From an uncultured Devosia sp. (lineage in GTDB: Bacteria > Pseudomonadota > Alphaproteobacteria > Rhizobiales > Devosiaceae), in the NCBI RefSeq assembly GCF_963517015.1, contig NZ_CAUQDV010000004.1, forward strand, positions 69,464 to 133,463: 64,000 nucleotides of DNA. The letters are read 5' to 3'. Positions 25,867 to 34,170 of this stretch are shown here, piece after piece. The position numbers and the translations under genes are program-made. The notes under the pieces were generated by a model that saw only the letters and a program-made list of their open reading frames with translations, did no database searches and was not told the origin of the DNA. Numbering within the stretch: the stretch's first letter is position 1; each line of letters opens with the position of its first letter.

Positions 25867-27090
25867 TCAGTTCTTGGTTTCGAGCAGCAGCGCATTGCCA
25901 TCGGCGGCCAGCGCCGCGAGGCGCCGCTTGCCGTCTTCCACGGCATCGCGGATTTCTGCCGAATTCTTGGTCGAGGCCACGCGCATCTCGTTGATGATCG
26001 TGCGGCTCTTTTCCTGGAAGTTGACCACCGAGTCGACCAGCTTCTTGACCGCATCGGCGCGCACCGTCGGGCCATAGCCCGCCTTGACCGCCTCTTCCTG
26101 CACCTTGTCGCCAATCTCGGAAAGGGTCTCGAGCGACTTGCTCATCCCCTCCTTCATCGCGTTCAGCGTCTCGGTCGATTCATGCAGGCCAAACATGCCG
26201 GTGAACGAGGCCGAAAGGGCGGTCAGCACGGTCTCATTGGTCGAAAAGAACGAGATCGACTGCTGATAGACGCGCTCCTTGGCATTGGTCGTCTGCATCA
26301 GCCGCGCCATCACCACTTCGCTCGTATTGTAGGAAATGGTCAGGTTGTCCGAGAGATCCTTGGCGATCTGGTAGCGCTTTTCCTCGTTCTGCATCTCGCG
26401 CAGTTTTTCGTCGCGATCCATTTCGAGGCGCGCCCGATCCGCCGGCACCGAACCGGCATAGCCCGACGCAGCCGCCGATGCGGTTTCGAGGATATTCTTC
26501 TTTTCGCCAAGGCGCTTCTCGGCGACTTCCAGCACTTCGAGGGCCATCACTTCGGCCTGCTTCAGCGCACCGCGGAAATCACGATAGGCTTCGAGGATCG
26601 TGTGCTCGCGATCGATCTGGTCCTTGGTATCCTTGGTGACGGCCAGATACGTGTCGCGGATCTTGTTGAAGCGGGTGGCAATGTCGCCACGGCTGACCTT
26701 CATCCAGACGTTCGAAGCGCGTTCCAGCAGGTCGAGCTTGTTGTCGCTGAGCTGGTCAACCATGCCCTTGGCATCGTCGCGGATCGAATCGAAACCCTTA
26801 GTGATCTCTTCATAGCGCTCGCCGATTTTCATCGCGGCGATCTGCTCGCGCACCACTTCGTTGAAGGCCGAAGCCTGGCTCAGCGTGCGCCCGATCAGCA
26901 CCACGCGCGTTTCGTCTAGTTCGGTGATCTGGCTGAGCAGCCCGGTGATCGGCTGTTCGCCCTGCTGTTCGGGCCAGACGCCCAGGTCCCGGATGGCATT
27001 GACGGCCTTGTCCAGATACTGCAGCGGCTTTTCCGTCATGGCGACGGGCGCGACTTGAGTCTGCGTGGCAGTGGTGACGGTATCAGTCAT
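25867..27090 (-). CDS. Helical TelA-like (toxic anion resistance-like) protein
   Basis: A 407-residue, almost wholly alpha-helical cytoplasmic protein without membrane segments. The pattern of long amphipathic helices, with a repeat of ALKQAEVMALEVLEVAEKRL type and a C-terminal KKLVDSVVNFQEKSRTIINEMR, resembles the TelA/KlaA family. That family is widespread, membrane associated and of unclear biochemical role. The assignment is tentative: I see no invariant motif that proves it. GGGGAG lies seven bases before the ATG at 27090. It is the first gene of the operon; the DUF6384 gene starts 28 bp after its stop. Confidence 0.6.
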   Translation of the reverse strand: MTDTVTTATQTQVAPVAMTEKPLQYLDKAVNAIRDLGVWPEQQGEQPITGLLSQITELDETRVVLIGRTLSQASAFNEVVREQIAAMKIGERYEEITKGFDSIRDDAKGMVDQLSDNKLDLLERASNVWMKVSRGDIATRFNKIRDTYLAVTKDTKDQIDREHTILEAYRDFRGALKQAEVMALEVLEVAEKRLGEKKNILETASAAASGYAGSVPADRARLEMDRDEKLREMQNEEKRYQIAKDLSDNLTISYNTSEVVMARLMQTTNAKERVYQQSISFFSTNETVLTALSASFTGMFGLHESTETLNAMKEGMSKSLETLSEIGDKVQEEAVKAGYGPTVRADAVKKLVDSVVNFQEKSRTIINEMRVASTKNSAEIRDAVEDGKRRLAALAADGNALLLETKN

Positions 27091-27315
27091 TCTTGGCTCC
27101 CCGTAAGCCCGCCCCGGGCCCAATGCGCTATAGATTGCTGCTCGTGCCCGAGGTTACAATTGCAACCCTGTCGCACCGCAACTATTTAGACCATATTGGT
27201 GCGAAAAAGCCGCACGTAAAGAGCGGGATGGCACATCAATGGCAGGCAATTCTTTCAAGCCGCATCAAGGCCTTATTGCGGCGACAAGCGCTCTTCTTGC
27301 CGTGGAGCGTCGCTG

Positions 27316-27780
27316 ATGGATTTCGGTGGCCGCTATATCCTCGCCGCGCCGCGCGTCCAGGTCTGGTCTGCGCTCAATGACACCGCCATGCTCAAGGCCG
27401 CCATTCCCGGCTGCCACAGCATCGAATGGGCCGACGAGCACAACCTCGATCTCGAAATCAAGGTCAACCTGGGCGTGGTCCATCCCACCTTCCGTGGCGA
27501 GTTGACGCTCTCCGATATCCACCCAGCAGAGCGCTATACGCTCTCAGGCCGCGGCAAGGGCGGCCTGCTTGGCAAGGTCGAAGGATCAGCCGACATCGTC
27601 CTCGCTGACAGTGGCGAGGATACTCTGCTCGTCTTTGCTGCCCAGGGCGGTGGTTCGGGCCAGGTCATGAAGCTGGGCAAGGCCGTCATCGGCAGTTCCG
27701 CCCAGAAGGTCATCGACGGCTTCTTCGAGCGCTTTGCTGCGGCGATGGGCGTCGCGGTGACGCCGCTGCCGCCGCAGTAA
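27316..27780 (+). CDS. CoxG / SRPBCC family protein
   Basis: A 154-residue protein of the START-like fold, opening with MDFGGRYILAAPRVQVWSALND and PGCHSIE, the CoxG (carbon monoxide dehydrogenase subunit G) signature. Later landmarks are the strand pair YTLSGRGKGGLLGKVEGSADIVL and the long C-terminal helix AQKVIDGFFERFAAAMG. CoxG-type proteins bind the inner face of the membrane or help maturation of molybdenum hydroxylases, but many copies, like this one, lie away from any cox genes. GGAG lies eight bases before the ATG. It is divergent from the TelA-like operon. Confidence 0.88.
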   Translation: MDFGGRYILAAPRVQVWSALNDTAMLKAAIPGCHSIEWADEHNLDLEIKVNLGVVHPTFRGELTLSDIHPAERYTLSGRGKGGLLGKVEGSADIVLADSGEDTLLVFAAQGGGSGQVMKLGKAVIGSSAQKVIDGFFERFAAAMGVAVTPLPPQ

Positions 27781-27887
27781 GCTTTCCCTAACCACGCCCC
27801 GATCTGCCTTCAAAGCATCACAATCGGGCAGGGCGCTTTGGGTTATCAGATGAGCAACGCCACCTGCTCAATTTGAAACAAACTGCC

Positions 27888-28010
27888 ATGACCGCCAAAA
27901 CCCGCGACACGCTTGCTCTCTTTGCCATCGCCTCGCTGGCGATTCTCGCCGTGCTCTATGCCGATGCTGATCTGGGCGCTCTTTTCCAGGCCGTGGTATC
28001 GCGCTTCTAG
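27888..28010 (+). CDS. Possible 40-residue single-span membrane peptide
   Basis: ATG to TAG gives 40 codons. Residues about 8-25 (TLALFAIASLAILAVLYA) form one hydrophobic helix flanked by a basic N terminus (MTAKTRD) and an acidic patch (DADLG). No good Shine-Dalgarno sequence is seen (TTGAAACAAACTGCC). Third positions are GC-biased as in real genes nearby. It could be a genuine small protein or chance. Confidence 0.35.
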   Translation: MTAKTRDTLALFAIASLAILAVLYADADLGALFQAVVSRF

Positions 28011-28204
28011 CCGTGTCGCCCAAGGCTTGTGCAAAGCCCTGCCTCGCGGCTCAAAGAGTGGGTGAAATTTTGACCACTTGGGAAAAATGCCTCAATTCCC
28101 TCTTGCGGGCGCATCATTTGCACGATTTTATCCCTTGTTAGCGCACGGAGATTGTCCGCCAGAGTCATGCTCGGGCGCTCACGGGCGATACAGGGAGACT
28201 ACCA
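28011..28204 (+). promoter_or_regulatory. Leader and promoter region of the nucleoside operon
   Basis: This gap is more AT-rich than its surroundings and precedes a 12.7-kb operon, so a promoter must lie here or just upstream. TTGACC at 28070-28075 is the best -35 candidate, with CAATTC 17 bases further as a poor -10. The ribosome binding site of the first gene is GGGAG at 28193-28197. I see no known riboswitch fold. Confidence 0.3.
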
Positions 28205-29209
28205 ATGAAATTCACCAAGCTGACCAAGGCCCTCGTCGGCGGCGTCGCGCTTTCCGCGATCCTGACCGGCGTTGCTTCTGCTGATCCGGCTCTGATCTAT
28301 GATCTGGGCGGCAAGTTCGACAAGTCCTTCAACGAAGCGGCCTACAATGGTGGCCAGGCCTGGAAGGAAGAAACCGGCGGCAATTTCGTCGATCTCGAAC
28401 TCCAGAACGATGCCCAGCGCGAGCAGGCCCTCCGCCGCTTCGCCAGCCAGGGTTCCAACCCGATCGTCATGGCCGGCTTCTCCTGGACCGCAGCGCTGAC
28501 CACGGTCGCTCCCGAATTCCCCGACACCAACTTCGTCGTGCTCGACACCGTTGTTGACGCCCCCAACGTTCAGTCGGTCCTTTTCGACGAACACACCGGC
28601 TCCTTCATCGTCGGCGTCCTGGCTGCCATGCAGTCCGAAACCGGCGCCGTTGCCTTTGTTGGCGGCATGGACGTTCCGCTGATCCACAAGTTCTATTGCG
28701 GCTACGCCCAAGGCGCCAAGGCTGCCAATCCCGACATCAAGCTGACCGAAACCTACACCGGCACCACCCCGGCTGCCTGGAATGACCCGGTCACCGCTGG
28801 CGAACTGACCAAGGCTGCCATGGATGCCGGCTCCGACGTGATCTTCGCCGCTGCTGGCGGCTCGGGCATCGGTGTGCTCCAGGCTGCCAAGGATGCCGGC
28901 AAGTTCTCGATCGGCGTCGACAGCAACCAGAACTACATGCAGCCCGGCTCGGTGCTGACCTCGATGGTCAAGCGCGTCGATCTGGTCGTCAAGAATGCCC
29001 TCACCGAAGCCGCCGATGACGCGACCTTCAAGCCGGGCCTGACCGTTCTCGGTCTCGATGGCGACTATGTCGCCTATTCGCTGGACGAGTTTAACGAATC
29101 CCTGATCACCGATGAGATGAAGGCGGCTGCCGAAGACTACAAGGCCAAGATCATCGCTGGCGAGATCGCGGTCCACGACTACACCACCGACTCGACCTGC
29201 CCGCTCTAA
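28205..29209 (+). CDS. BMP family ABC transporter substrate-binding protein (nucleoside)
   Basis: A 334-residue periplasmic protein with signal peptide ending GVASA. The BMP/PnrA pattern is clear: LIYDLGGKFDKSFNEAAYNGGQAW at the N terminus, the hinge PDTNFVVLDTVVD, GSFIVGVLAAM near 130, GGMDVPLIHKFYCGYAQGA near 155, and AAAGGSGIGVLQAAKDAG near 220. Bacterial members bind purine and other nucleosides. It is the first gene of the import and salvage operon, directly followed by its ATPase and two permeases, which fits nucleosides as substrate. Confidence 0.93.
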   Translation: MKFTKLTKALVGGVALSAILTGVASADPALIYDLGGKFDKSFNEAAYNGGQAWKEETGGNFVDLELQNDAQREQALRRFASQGSNPIVMAGFSWTAALTTVAPEFPDTNFVVLDTVVDAPNVQSVLFDEHTGSFIVGVLAAMQSETGAVAFVGGMDVPLIHKFYCGYAQGAKAANPDIKLTETYTGTTPAAWNDPVTAGELTKAAMDAGSDVIFAAAGGSGIGVLQAAKDAGKFSIGVDSNQNYMQPGSVLTSMVKRVDLVVKNALTEAADDATFKPGLTVLGLDGDYVAYSLDEFNESLITDEMKAAAEDYKAKIIAGEIAVHDYTTDSTCPL

Positions 29210-29236
29210 GCGACCCGTATGAGCCAGGATGGCACC

Positions 29237-30847
29237 ATGAACACGCAGCGGCCGGAAACGGCCGCTGCTAACGCCCCAGCCAATGGCTGGGCGATCGAGC
29301 TTGAAAAGATCAACAAGCGGTTTGGCGCAGTTCACGCCAACAAGGACATCGACCTCTGTGTAGCGCGCGGCACCATCCACGGCATCGTGGGCGAGAACGG
29401 CGCGGGCAAGTCCACGCTGATGTCGATTCTCTATGGTTTCTACACCGCCGACAGCGGCACGATCCGCGTCAATGGCACCGAACAGTCGATCACCGACAGC
29501 CGCCACGCGCTGGCGCTGGGTATCGGCATGGTGCATCAGCATTTCATGCTGGTCGACAATTTCTCCGTGCTGGAAAACATCGTCCTCGGCGCCGAGGATT
29601 CCGGTTTCCTCAAACCCAGCCTCAACCGCGCCCGCAAGGAGCTCAACCGGCTCGAGCAGGAATATGACCTCGAGGTCAATCCCGATGCCATCATCGAGGA
29701 TATCTCGGTCGGCCAGCAGCAGCGCGTCGAAATTTTGAAGGCGCTCTATCGCGGCGCCGAGACTCTCATCCTTGACGAACCCACCGGCGTTTTGACGCCC
29801 AAGGAAGCCGACGATCTCTTCCGCGTGCTGCGCACCCTGCGCGAGCAGGGCAAGACGGTGATCCTGATCACCCACAAGCTGCGCGAGATCATGGCCATCA
29901 CCGACAATGTCTCGGTCATGCGCCAGGGCGAAATGGTCACCACGGTCAAGACCGCCGAGACCAGCCCTGAACAGCTCGCCGAGCTCATGGTTGGCCGCCG
30001 CGTCCTGCTGCGCGTCGACAAGACGCCGGCCAATCCGGGCAAGACCCTGCTCGAAGTGCAGAACCTCACCGTCAACGACGACATGGGCATCGCCCGCGTC
30101 AAAAATGTTAGCTTTTCCATTCGTGCCGGCGAAATCGTCGGCATTGCCGGCGTCTCCGGCAATGGCCAGAGCGAATTGCTCGAATCCATTTCCGGCATGC
30201 GTGACCAGAAGGCGGGCAATGTTCTGCTCAAGGGCACTCCACTCTCGCTCAAGGGCGATGACGGCGCCGCCCGCGCCCGTGAAGCCGGTCTTGCCCACGT
30301 CCCCGAAGACCGTCAGCGCATGGGCCTCGTCACCACCTTTGCCGAATGGGAAAACGCCATCCTCGGCTATCAGGACCGTCCCGAATACGGTGCCGGCGCC
30401 TTCCTCGATATAGCAGCCGCCAAGAAAGCCGCCGCCGAGCACATCAAGCTGTTCGACGTCCGCCCGGCCAATATCAATCTCAAGAGCTCGCTGTTCTCCG
30501 GCGGCAACCAGCAGAAGATCGTGCTGGCCCGCGAAATGGAACGCGACCCGGACGTGCTGGTCATCGGCCAGCCGACCCGCGGCGTCGACATCGGCGCCAT
30601 CGAGTTCATCCATAACGAAATCATCAAGATGCGCGACGAGGGCAAGGCCATCCTCCTCGTCTCCGTCGAACTCGACGAAATCCGCTCGCTTGCCGATCGC
30701 ATCCTCGTCATGTTCGACGGCGTCATCGTCGGCGAGGCAGACCCTGCCACCGCCACCGAAGGCGAACTCGGCCTCATGATGGCCGGCATCAACAACAAGA
30801 CCGCTCCGCGCGGCCTCGGCATAGCCGAACAGGGACCCCTCCCATGA
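29237..30847 (+). CDS. Nucleoside ABC transporter ATP-binding protein (two NBDs)
   Basis: A 536-residue double ATPase of the sugar/nucleoside type. The first NBD has Walker A GENGAGKSTLM near residue 60, signature region SVGQQQRVEILKALY and Walker B LILDEPTGVLTP. The second begins near 270 with a degenerate P-loop GVSGNGQSELLE and has FSGGNQQKIVLAREM. The paired arrangement matches YufO/NupA. ATG 29237 has AGGA seven bases upstream, so I prefer it to the ATG at 29219. It overlaps the first permease gene by 4 bp. Confidence 0.93.
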   Translation: MNTQRPETAAANAPANGWAIELEKINKRFGAVHANKDIDLCVARGTIHGIVGENGAGKSTLMSILYGFYTADSGTIRVNGTEQSITDSRHALALGIGMVHQHFMLVDNFSVLENIVLGAEDSGFLKPSLNRARKELNRLEQEYDLEVNPDAIIEDISVGQQQRVEILKALYRGAETLILDEPTGVLTPKEADDLFRVLRTLREQGKTVILITHKLREIMAITDNVSVMRQGEMVTTVKTAETSPEQLAELMVGRRVLLRVDKTPANPGKTLLEVQNLTVNDDMGIARVKNVSFSIRAGEIVGIAGVSGNGQSELLESISGMRDQKAGNVLLKGTPLSLKGDDGAARAREAGLAHVPEDRQRMGLVTTFAEWENAILGYQDRPEYGAGAFLDIAAAKKAAAEHIKLFDVRPANINLKSSLFSGGNQQKIVLAREMERDPDVLVIGQPTRGVDIGAIEFIHNEIIKMRDEGKAILLVSVELDEIRSLADRILVMFDGVIVGEADPATATEGELGLMMAGINNKTAPRGLGIAEQGPLP

Positions 30848-31974
30848 GCGCCCGCAGACCTCTCCCGCGCTGGGCCGATATTGCCCTTCTTCCCGCCATC
30901 AACCTCCTGCTGGCCTTCCTGGTCTCGGGCCTCGTCGTCCTGCTGGTCGGCCAGAACCCGCTCCATGCCATTCAGGTCATCCTCTATGGCGCCTTCGGCT
31001 ATGGCGATGGCATGGGCTACACGCTCTATTACGCCACCAATTTCATCTTCACCGGCCTCGCCGTGGCGGTCGCCTCTCATGCGGGCCTCTTCAACATCGG
31101 TGGTGATGGCCAGGCCTATGTCGCCGGCCTCGGCGCCATTCTCGTGGCGCTGGCACTCGACCAGACCCATTGGCTGCTCGTCCTTCCGCTGGCTGTGGTC
31201 GCCTCGGCCGCCATGGGTGGTCTGTGGGCCTTCATCCCCGGCTGGCTGCAGGCCAAGCGCGGCTCGCATGTGGTGATCACCACCATCATGTTCAATTTCA
31301 TCGCCTCGGCGCTGATGGTCTATCTGCTCAATCGCGTGCTCAAGACCCGTGCCAATATGGCGCCGGAAACTGACACGATCGAAGTGGCCGGCCGCCTGCC
31401 GCAGCTGCGCCAGTTCATCTCCTACTTCGGCTATTCGCCGGTCAACCTCTCCATCGTCATCGCCATTGCCGCGCTGATCGGGGTCTATATCCTGATCTGG
31501 CACACCAAATTCGGCTATGCCATGCGCGTGCTCGGCGCCAATCCGACCGCCTCGCGCTATGCCGGCATTTCCAACAGCAAGATGATCATGATCACCATGA
31601 CCATTTCCGGCGCTCTGGCCGGCATGATGGCGATCAATGAAGTGCTGGGCGTGCAGAATCGCCTCGTGCTCGATTTCGTCGCCGGCGCCGGCTTCGTCGG
31701 CATCGCCGTCGCACTGATGGGTCGCAATCACCCGATCGGCATTGCCCTCTCGGCCATTCTCTTCGGTGCGCTCTATCAGGGCGGCCAGGAGCTGCAATTC
31801 GTCATTCCCGGCATTACCCGCGAAATGATCGTGGTCATCCAGGCGCTGGTCATCCTCTTCACCGGCGCCATGGAAGGCCTTTTCCGGCCCTCGCTCGAAC
31901 GGGCATTCATGCTCTTTTCGCCTGAGCAGAAGGCCAATGCCATCGCGGCCTCCACCGCCAAGCCGGAGGCGTGA
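30844..31974 (+). CDS. Nucleoside ABC transporter permease, first subunit
   Basis: A 376-residue membrane protein of the BPD_transp_2 family with about ten hydrophobic segments. It has YATNFIFTGLAVAVASHAGLFNIGGDGQ near residue 60, the typical NIGGDGQ loop, and the EAA-like coupling region ATRYAGISNSK-type motif at ASRYAGISNSKMIM. A C-terminal region EGLFRPSLERAFMLF is cytoplasmic. It is the YufP/NupB counterpart and pairs with the next gene. Coupled to the ATPase gene by ATGA. Confidence 0.92.
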   Translation: MSARRPLPRWADIALLPAINLLLAFLVSGLVVLLVGQNPLHAIQVILYGAFGYGDGMGYTLYYATNFIFTGLAVAVASHAGLFNIGGDGQAYVAGLGAILVALALDQTHWLLVLPLAVVASAAMGGLWAFIPGWLQAKRGSHVVITTIMFNFIASALMVYLLNRVLKTRANMAPETDTIEVAGRLPQLRQFISYFGYSPVNLSIVIAIAALIGVYILIWHTKFGYAMRVLGANPTASRYAGISNSKMIMITMTISGALAGMMAINEVLGVQNRLVLDFVAGAGFVGIAVALMGRNHPIGIALSAILFGALYQGGQELQFVIPGITREMIVVIQALVILFTGAMEGLFRPSLERAFMLFSPEQKANAIAASTAKPEA

Positions 31975-31976
31975 GC

Positions 31977-32945
31977 ATGGATATCGCAACCATCCTCTCC
32001 ATCCTCGACGCCACCATCCGCCTCTCGACGCCGCTGCTGCTGGCCTGCCTTGCCGGCATGTATTCCGAACGCGCCGGCATTTTCGACATCGGCCTCGAAG
32101 GCAAGATGCTGGCGGCAGCCTTTGCCGCAGGCGCCGTGGCCGCTGTCACCGGTTCGGCCTGGCTTGGTCTGCTTGCCGGCATGGCCGTGTCGCTGTCGAC
32201 CACCCTGCTGCAGGGCGCCGCCGCCATTACGCTCAAGGGCAATCAGCTGATCGCCGGCGTCGCCATCAACATGCTCGCCGCCGGCATGACCACCTTCCTC
32301 GGCCAGACCTGGTTCGGGCAGGGCGGTCGCACGCCACCCCTGGCGCCGGGCGGCCGTTTCGAGCCGATCACCCTGCCGTTTGCCAATGAACTCTCGGGCA
32401 TTCCGATCCTCGGCCCCATCTATGCCGAGCTGATCTCGGGCCATTATATTCTGGTGTATGTCGCCTTCTTCATGGTGCCGGTCACCGCCTTTATTCTTTA
32501 CCGCACCCGCTTCGGCCTTCGCCTGCGCGCCGTGGGCGAAAATCCCAAGGCGGTGGATACCGCCGGCATTTCCGTGGTCAAGCAGCGCTATCAGGCCATC
32601 ATCATCACCGGCCTGCTCTGTGGCCTTGCAGGTGCGTATTTCTCCATCGCCCAGGGTTCGGGCTTCGGCAACAACATGACGGCGGGCAAGGGCTATATCG
32701 CGCTTGCTGCGTTGATCTTCGCCAAGTGGAAGCCGGTGCCGGCCATGTTCACCTGCCTGCTGTTCGGCTTCCTCGATGCGCTGCAGATCCGTCTGCAGAA
32801 TTTCGAACTGCCGGTCATCGGCGTGGTGCCGGTCCAGTTCATCCAGGCTCTGCCCTATCTGCTGACCGTCATTCTCTTGGCCGGTTTCATCGGTAAAGCT
32901 GTCGGCCCCAAGGCGGGCGGCGTCGCCTATACCAAGGAGCGCTGA
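31977..32945 (+). CDS. Nucleoside ABC transporter permease, second subunit
   Basis: A 322-residue membrane protein of the same family. It has TIRLSTPLLLACLAGMYSERAGIFDIGLEG, with the IGLEG loop equivalent to NIGGDG in its partner, then AVGENPKAVDTAGISV as the ATPase-contact motif and GFGNNMTAGKGYIALAALIFAKW. It is the YufQ/NupC-type subunit. The ATG at 31977 has GGAGG seven bases upstream; GTG 31971 lies too close to it. cdd follows after 23 bp. Confidence 0.92.
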   Translation: MDIATILSILDATIRLSTPLLLACLAGMYSERAGIFDIGLEGKMLAAAFAAGAVAAVTGSAWLGLLAGMAVSLSTTLLQGAAAITLKGNQLIAGVAINMLAAGMTTFLGQTWFGQGGRTPPLAPGGRFEPITLPFANELSGIPILGPIYAELISGHYILVYVAFFMVPVTAFILYRTRFGLRLRAVGENPKAVDTAGISVVKQRYQAIIITGLLCGLAGAYFSIAQGSGFGNNMTAGKGYIALAALIFAKWKPVPAMFTCLLFGFLDALQIRLQNFELPVIGVVPVQFIQALPYLLTVILLAGFIGKAVGPKAGGVAYTKER

Positions 32946-32968
32946 CCGCAACAGGTTGGCGACACGAC

Positions 32969-33379
32969 ATGACCGATACTGTCAACGACAAGGCCTTGTT
33001 CGAGGCCGCCGAAGCCATTCGGGCAAAGGCCTATGCGCCCTATTCGCGCTTCCACGTCGGCGCCGCCATCCTGGCCGATGACGGTAAGATCTATGCCGGC
33101 GCCAATATCGAGAACGCCGCCTATCCGCAGGGCAGTTGCGCCGAGGCCTCGGCCATTTCGGCGATGATTGCCGGTGGCGCCAAGCGCATCAAGCGCATCT
33201 ATGTCACCGGCCCCGGCGCGGCCCCTGTCACCCCCTGCGGCGGCTGCCGCCAGCGCATCCGCGAGTTTGCCGATCTCGACGTCACGGTGATTTCCCATGG
33301 CGTCGAAGGCACCCCGCTCGTTTCCACACTTGAACAATTGCTGCCGCATTCTTTCGGCCCGGAGTATCTGCCCAAATGA
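32969..33379 (+). CDS. cdd: Cytidine deaminase
   Basis: A 136-residue tetrameric-type cytidine deaminase. Zinc ligands and catalytic Glu lie in GSCAEASAI near residue 55 and TPCGGCRQRI near residue 88. APYSRFHVGAAI and ANIENAAYPQG form the nucleoside pocket. It converts cytidine and deoxycytidine to uridine and deoxyuridine, feeding the pyrimidine phosphorylase downstream. It overlaps the purine phosphorylase gene by 4 bp. Confidence 0.95.
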   Translation: MTDTVNDKALFEAAEAIRAKAYAPYSRFHVGAAILADDGKIYAGANIENAAYPQGSCAEASAISAMIAGGAKRIKRIYVTGPGAAPVTPCGGCRQRIREFADLDVTVISHGVEGTPLVSTLEQLLPHSFGPEYLPK

Positions 33380-34170
33380 CCAAAGCCTCGAAGACGATCC
33401 AGAAGATCGCGGGCAAGGAACCCATCGCTGCCGCCATCGTGCTCGGCTCCGGCCTTTCGGCCATTGGCGAGCTGATGGGCGACAAGGTGACCATCCCCTA
33501 TTCCGAGCTCAAGGGCTTTCCTGGCGGCGGCGTCTCCGGCCATGGCCGTGATCTGCTGATCGGCACCATGGGTGGCAAGCGCGTGGCCGTGCTCACCGGC
33601 CGCGAACACTATTACGAACACGGCAATCCCGCCGCCATGCGCCCGGCGCTCGAGGCCATGGCCGAGCTGGGGGCAGAGACACTGCTGCTGACCAATTCGG
33701 CCGGCTCGCTCGACGAGCGCTTCCGGCCCGGCGACCTGATGATGCTCTCCGATCACATCAACTATGCCGGCGCCAATCCCCTGATCGGCGAGCCCACCGA
33801 CCGCCGCTTTGTGAACATGGTCGATTGTTACGCTCCCGACCTGCGCGCCAAGGCATCGGCTCTCGCCGAACGCCTCGACATCAAGATCGGCGAGGGCATC
33901 TACCTCTGGTATTCCGGCCCGAGCTTCGAGACCGTCGCCGAAATCCAGATGGCCATCCGTCTCGGCGCCAATGCCGTCGGCATGTCCACGGCACCCGAAG
34001 TCATCCTCGGGCGTTTCCTGGGCATGAAGGTCTGGGCTTGCTCGTCCATCACCAATATGGGCGCTGGCCTCTCGAGCGAAAAAATCAGCCATGAGCACAC
34101 CAAGACCATGGCAGTGCAGGGCGCGGACAAGTTGAAGAAACTGATCCCCGCGCTGGTGGAGGAACTATGA
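33376..34170 (+). CDS. Purine-nucleoside phosphorylase (trimeric class)
   Basis: A 264-residue enzyme. It has AIVLGSGLSAIGELM near residue 20, the phosphate-binding Ser/His region in SGHGRDLLIG and GREHYYEHG, LLTNSAGSLDERFRPGDLMMLSDHIN near 110, and YSGPSFETVAEI and MSTAPEVILGR near 180-205, the classic PNP class II signature. It splits inosine, guanosine and their deoxy forms to base and (deoxy)ribose-1-phosphate. It overlaps both cdd and deoC by 4 bp. Confidence 0.94.
   Translation: MTKASKTIQKIAGKEPIAAAIVLGSGLSAIGELMGDKVTIPYSELKGFPGGGVSGHGRDLLIGTMGGKRVAVLTGREHYYEHGNPAAMRPALEAMAELGAETLLLTNSAGSLDERFRPGDLMMLSDHINYAGANPLIGEPTDRRFVNMVDCYAPDLRAKASALAERLDIKIGEGIYLWYSGPSFETVAEIQMAIRLGANAVGMSTAPEVILGRFLGMKVWACSSITNMGAGLSSEKISHEHTKTMAVQGADKLKKLIPALVEEL

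Noticed and set aside
28011..28204. Purine or other riboswitch before the nucleoside operon
   Set aside because: No conserved riboswitch core could be recognised; only a plain promoter-like leader is seen.
28199..30613. An 804-codon open frame on the minus strand opposite the BMP binding-protein and ATPase genes
   Set aside because: It is a shadow of two well-conserved genes in GC-rich DNA; the translation is Gly/Asp/Ala rich with no motif.
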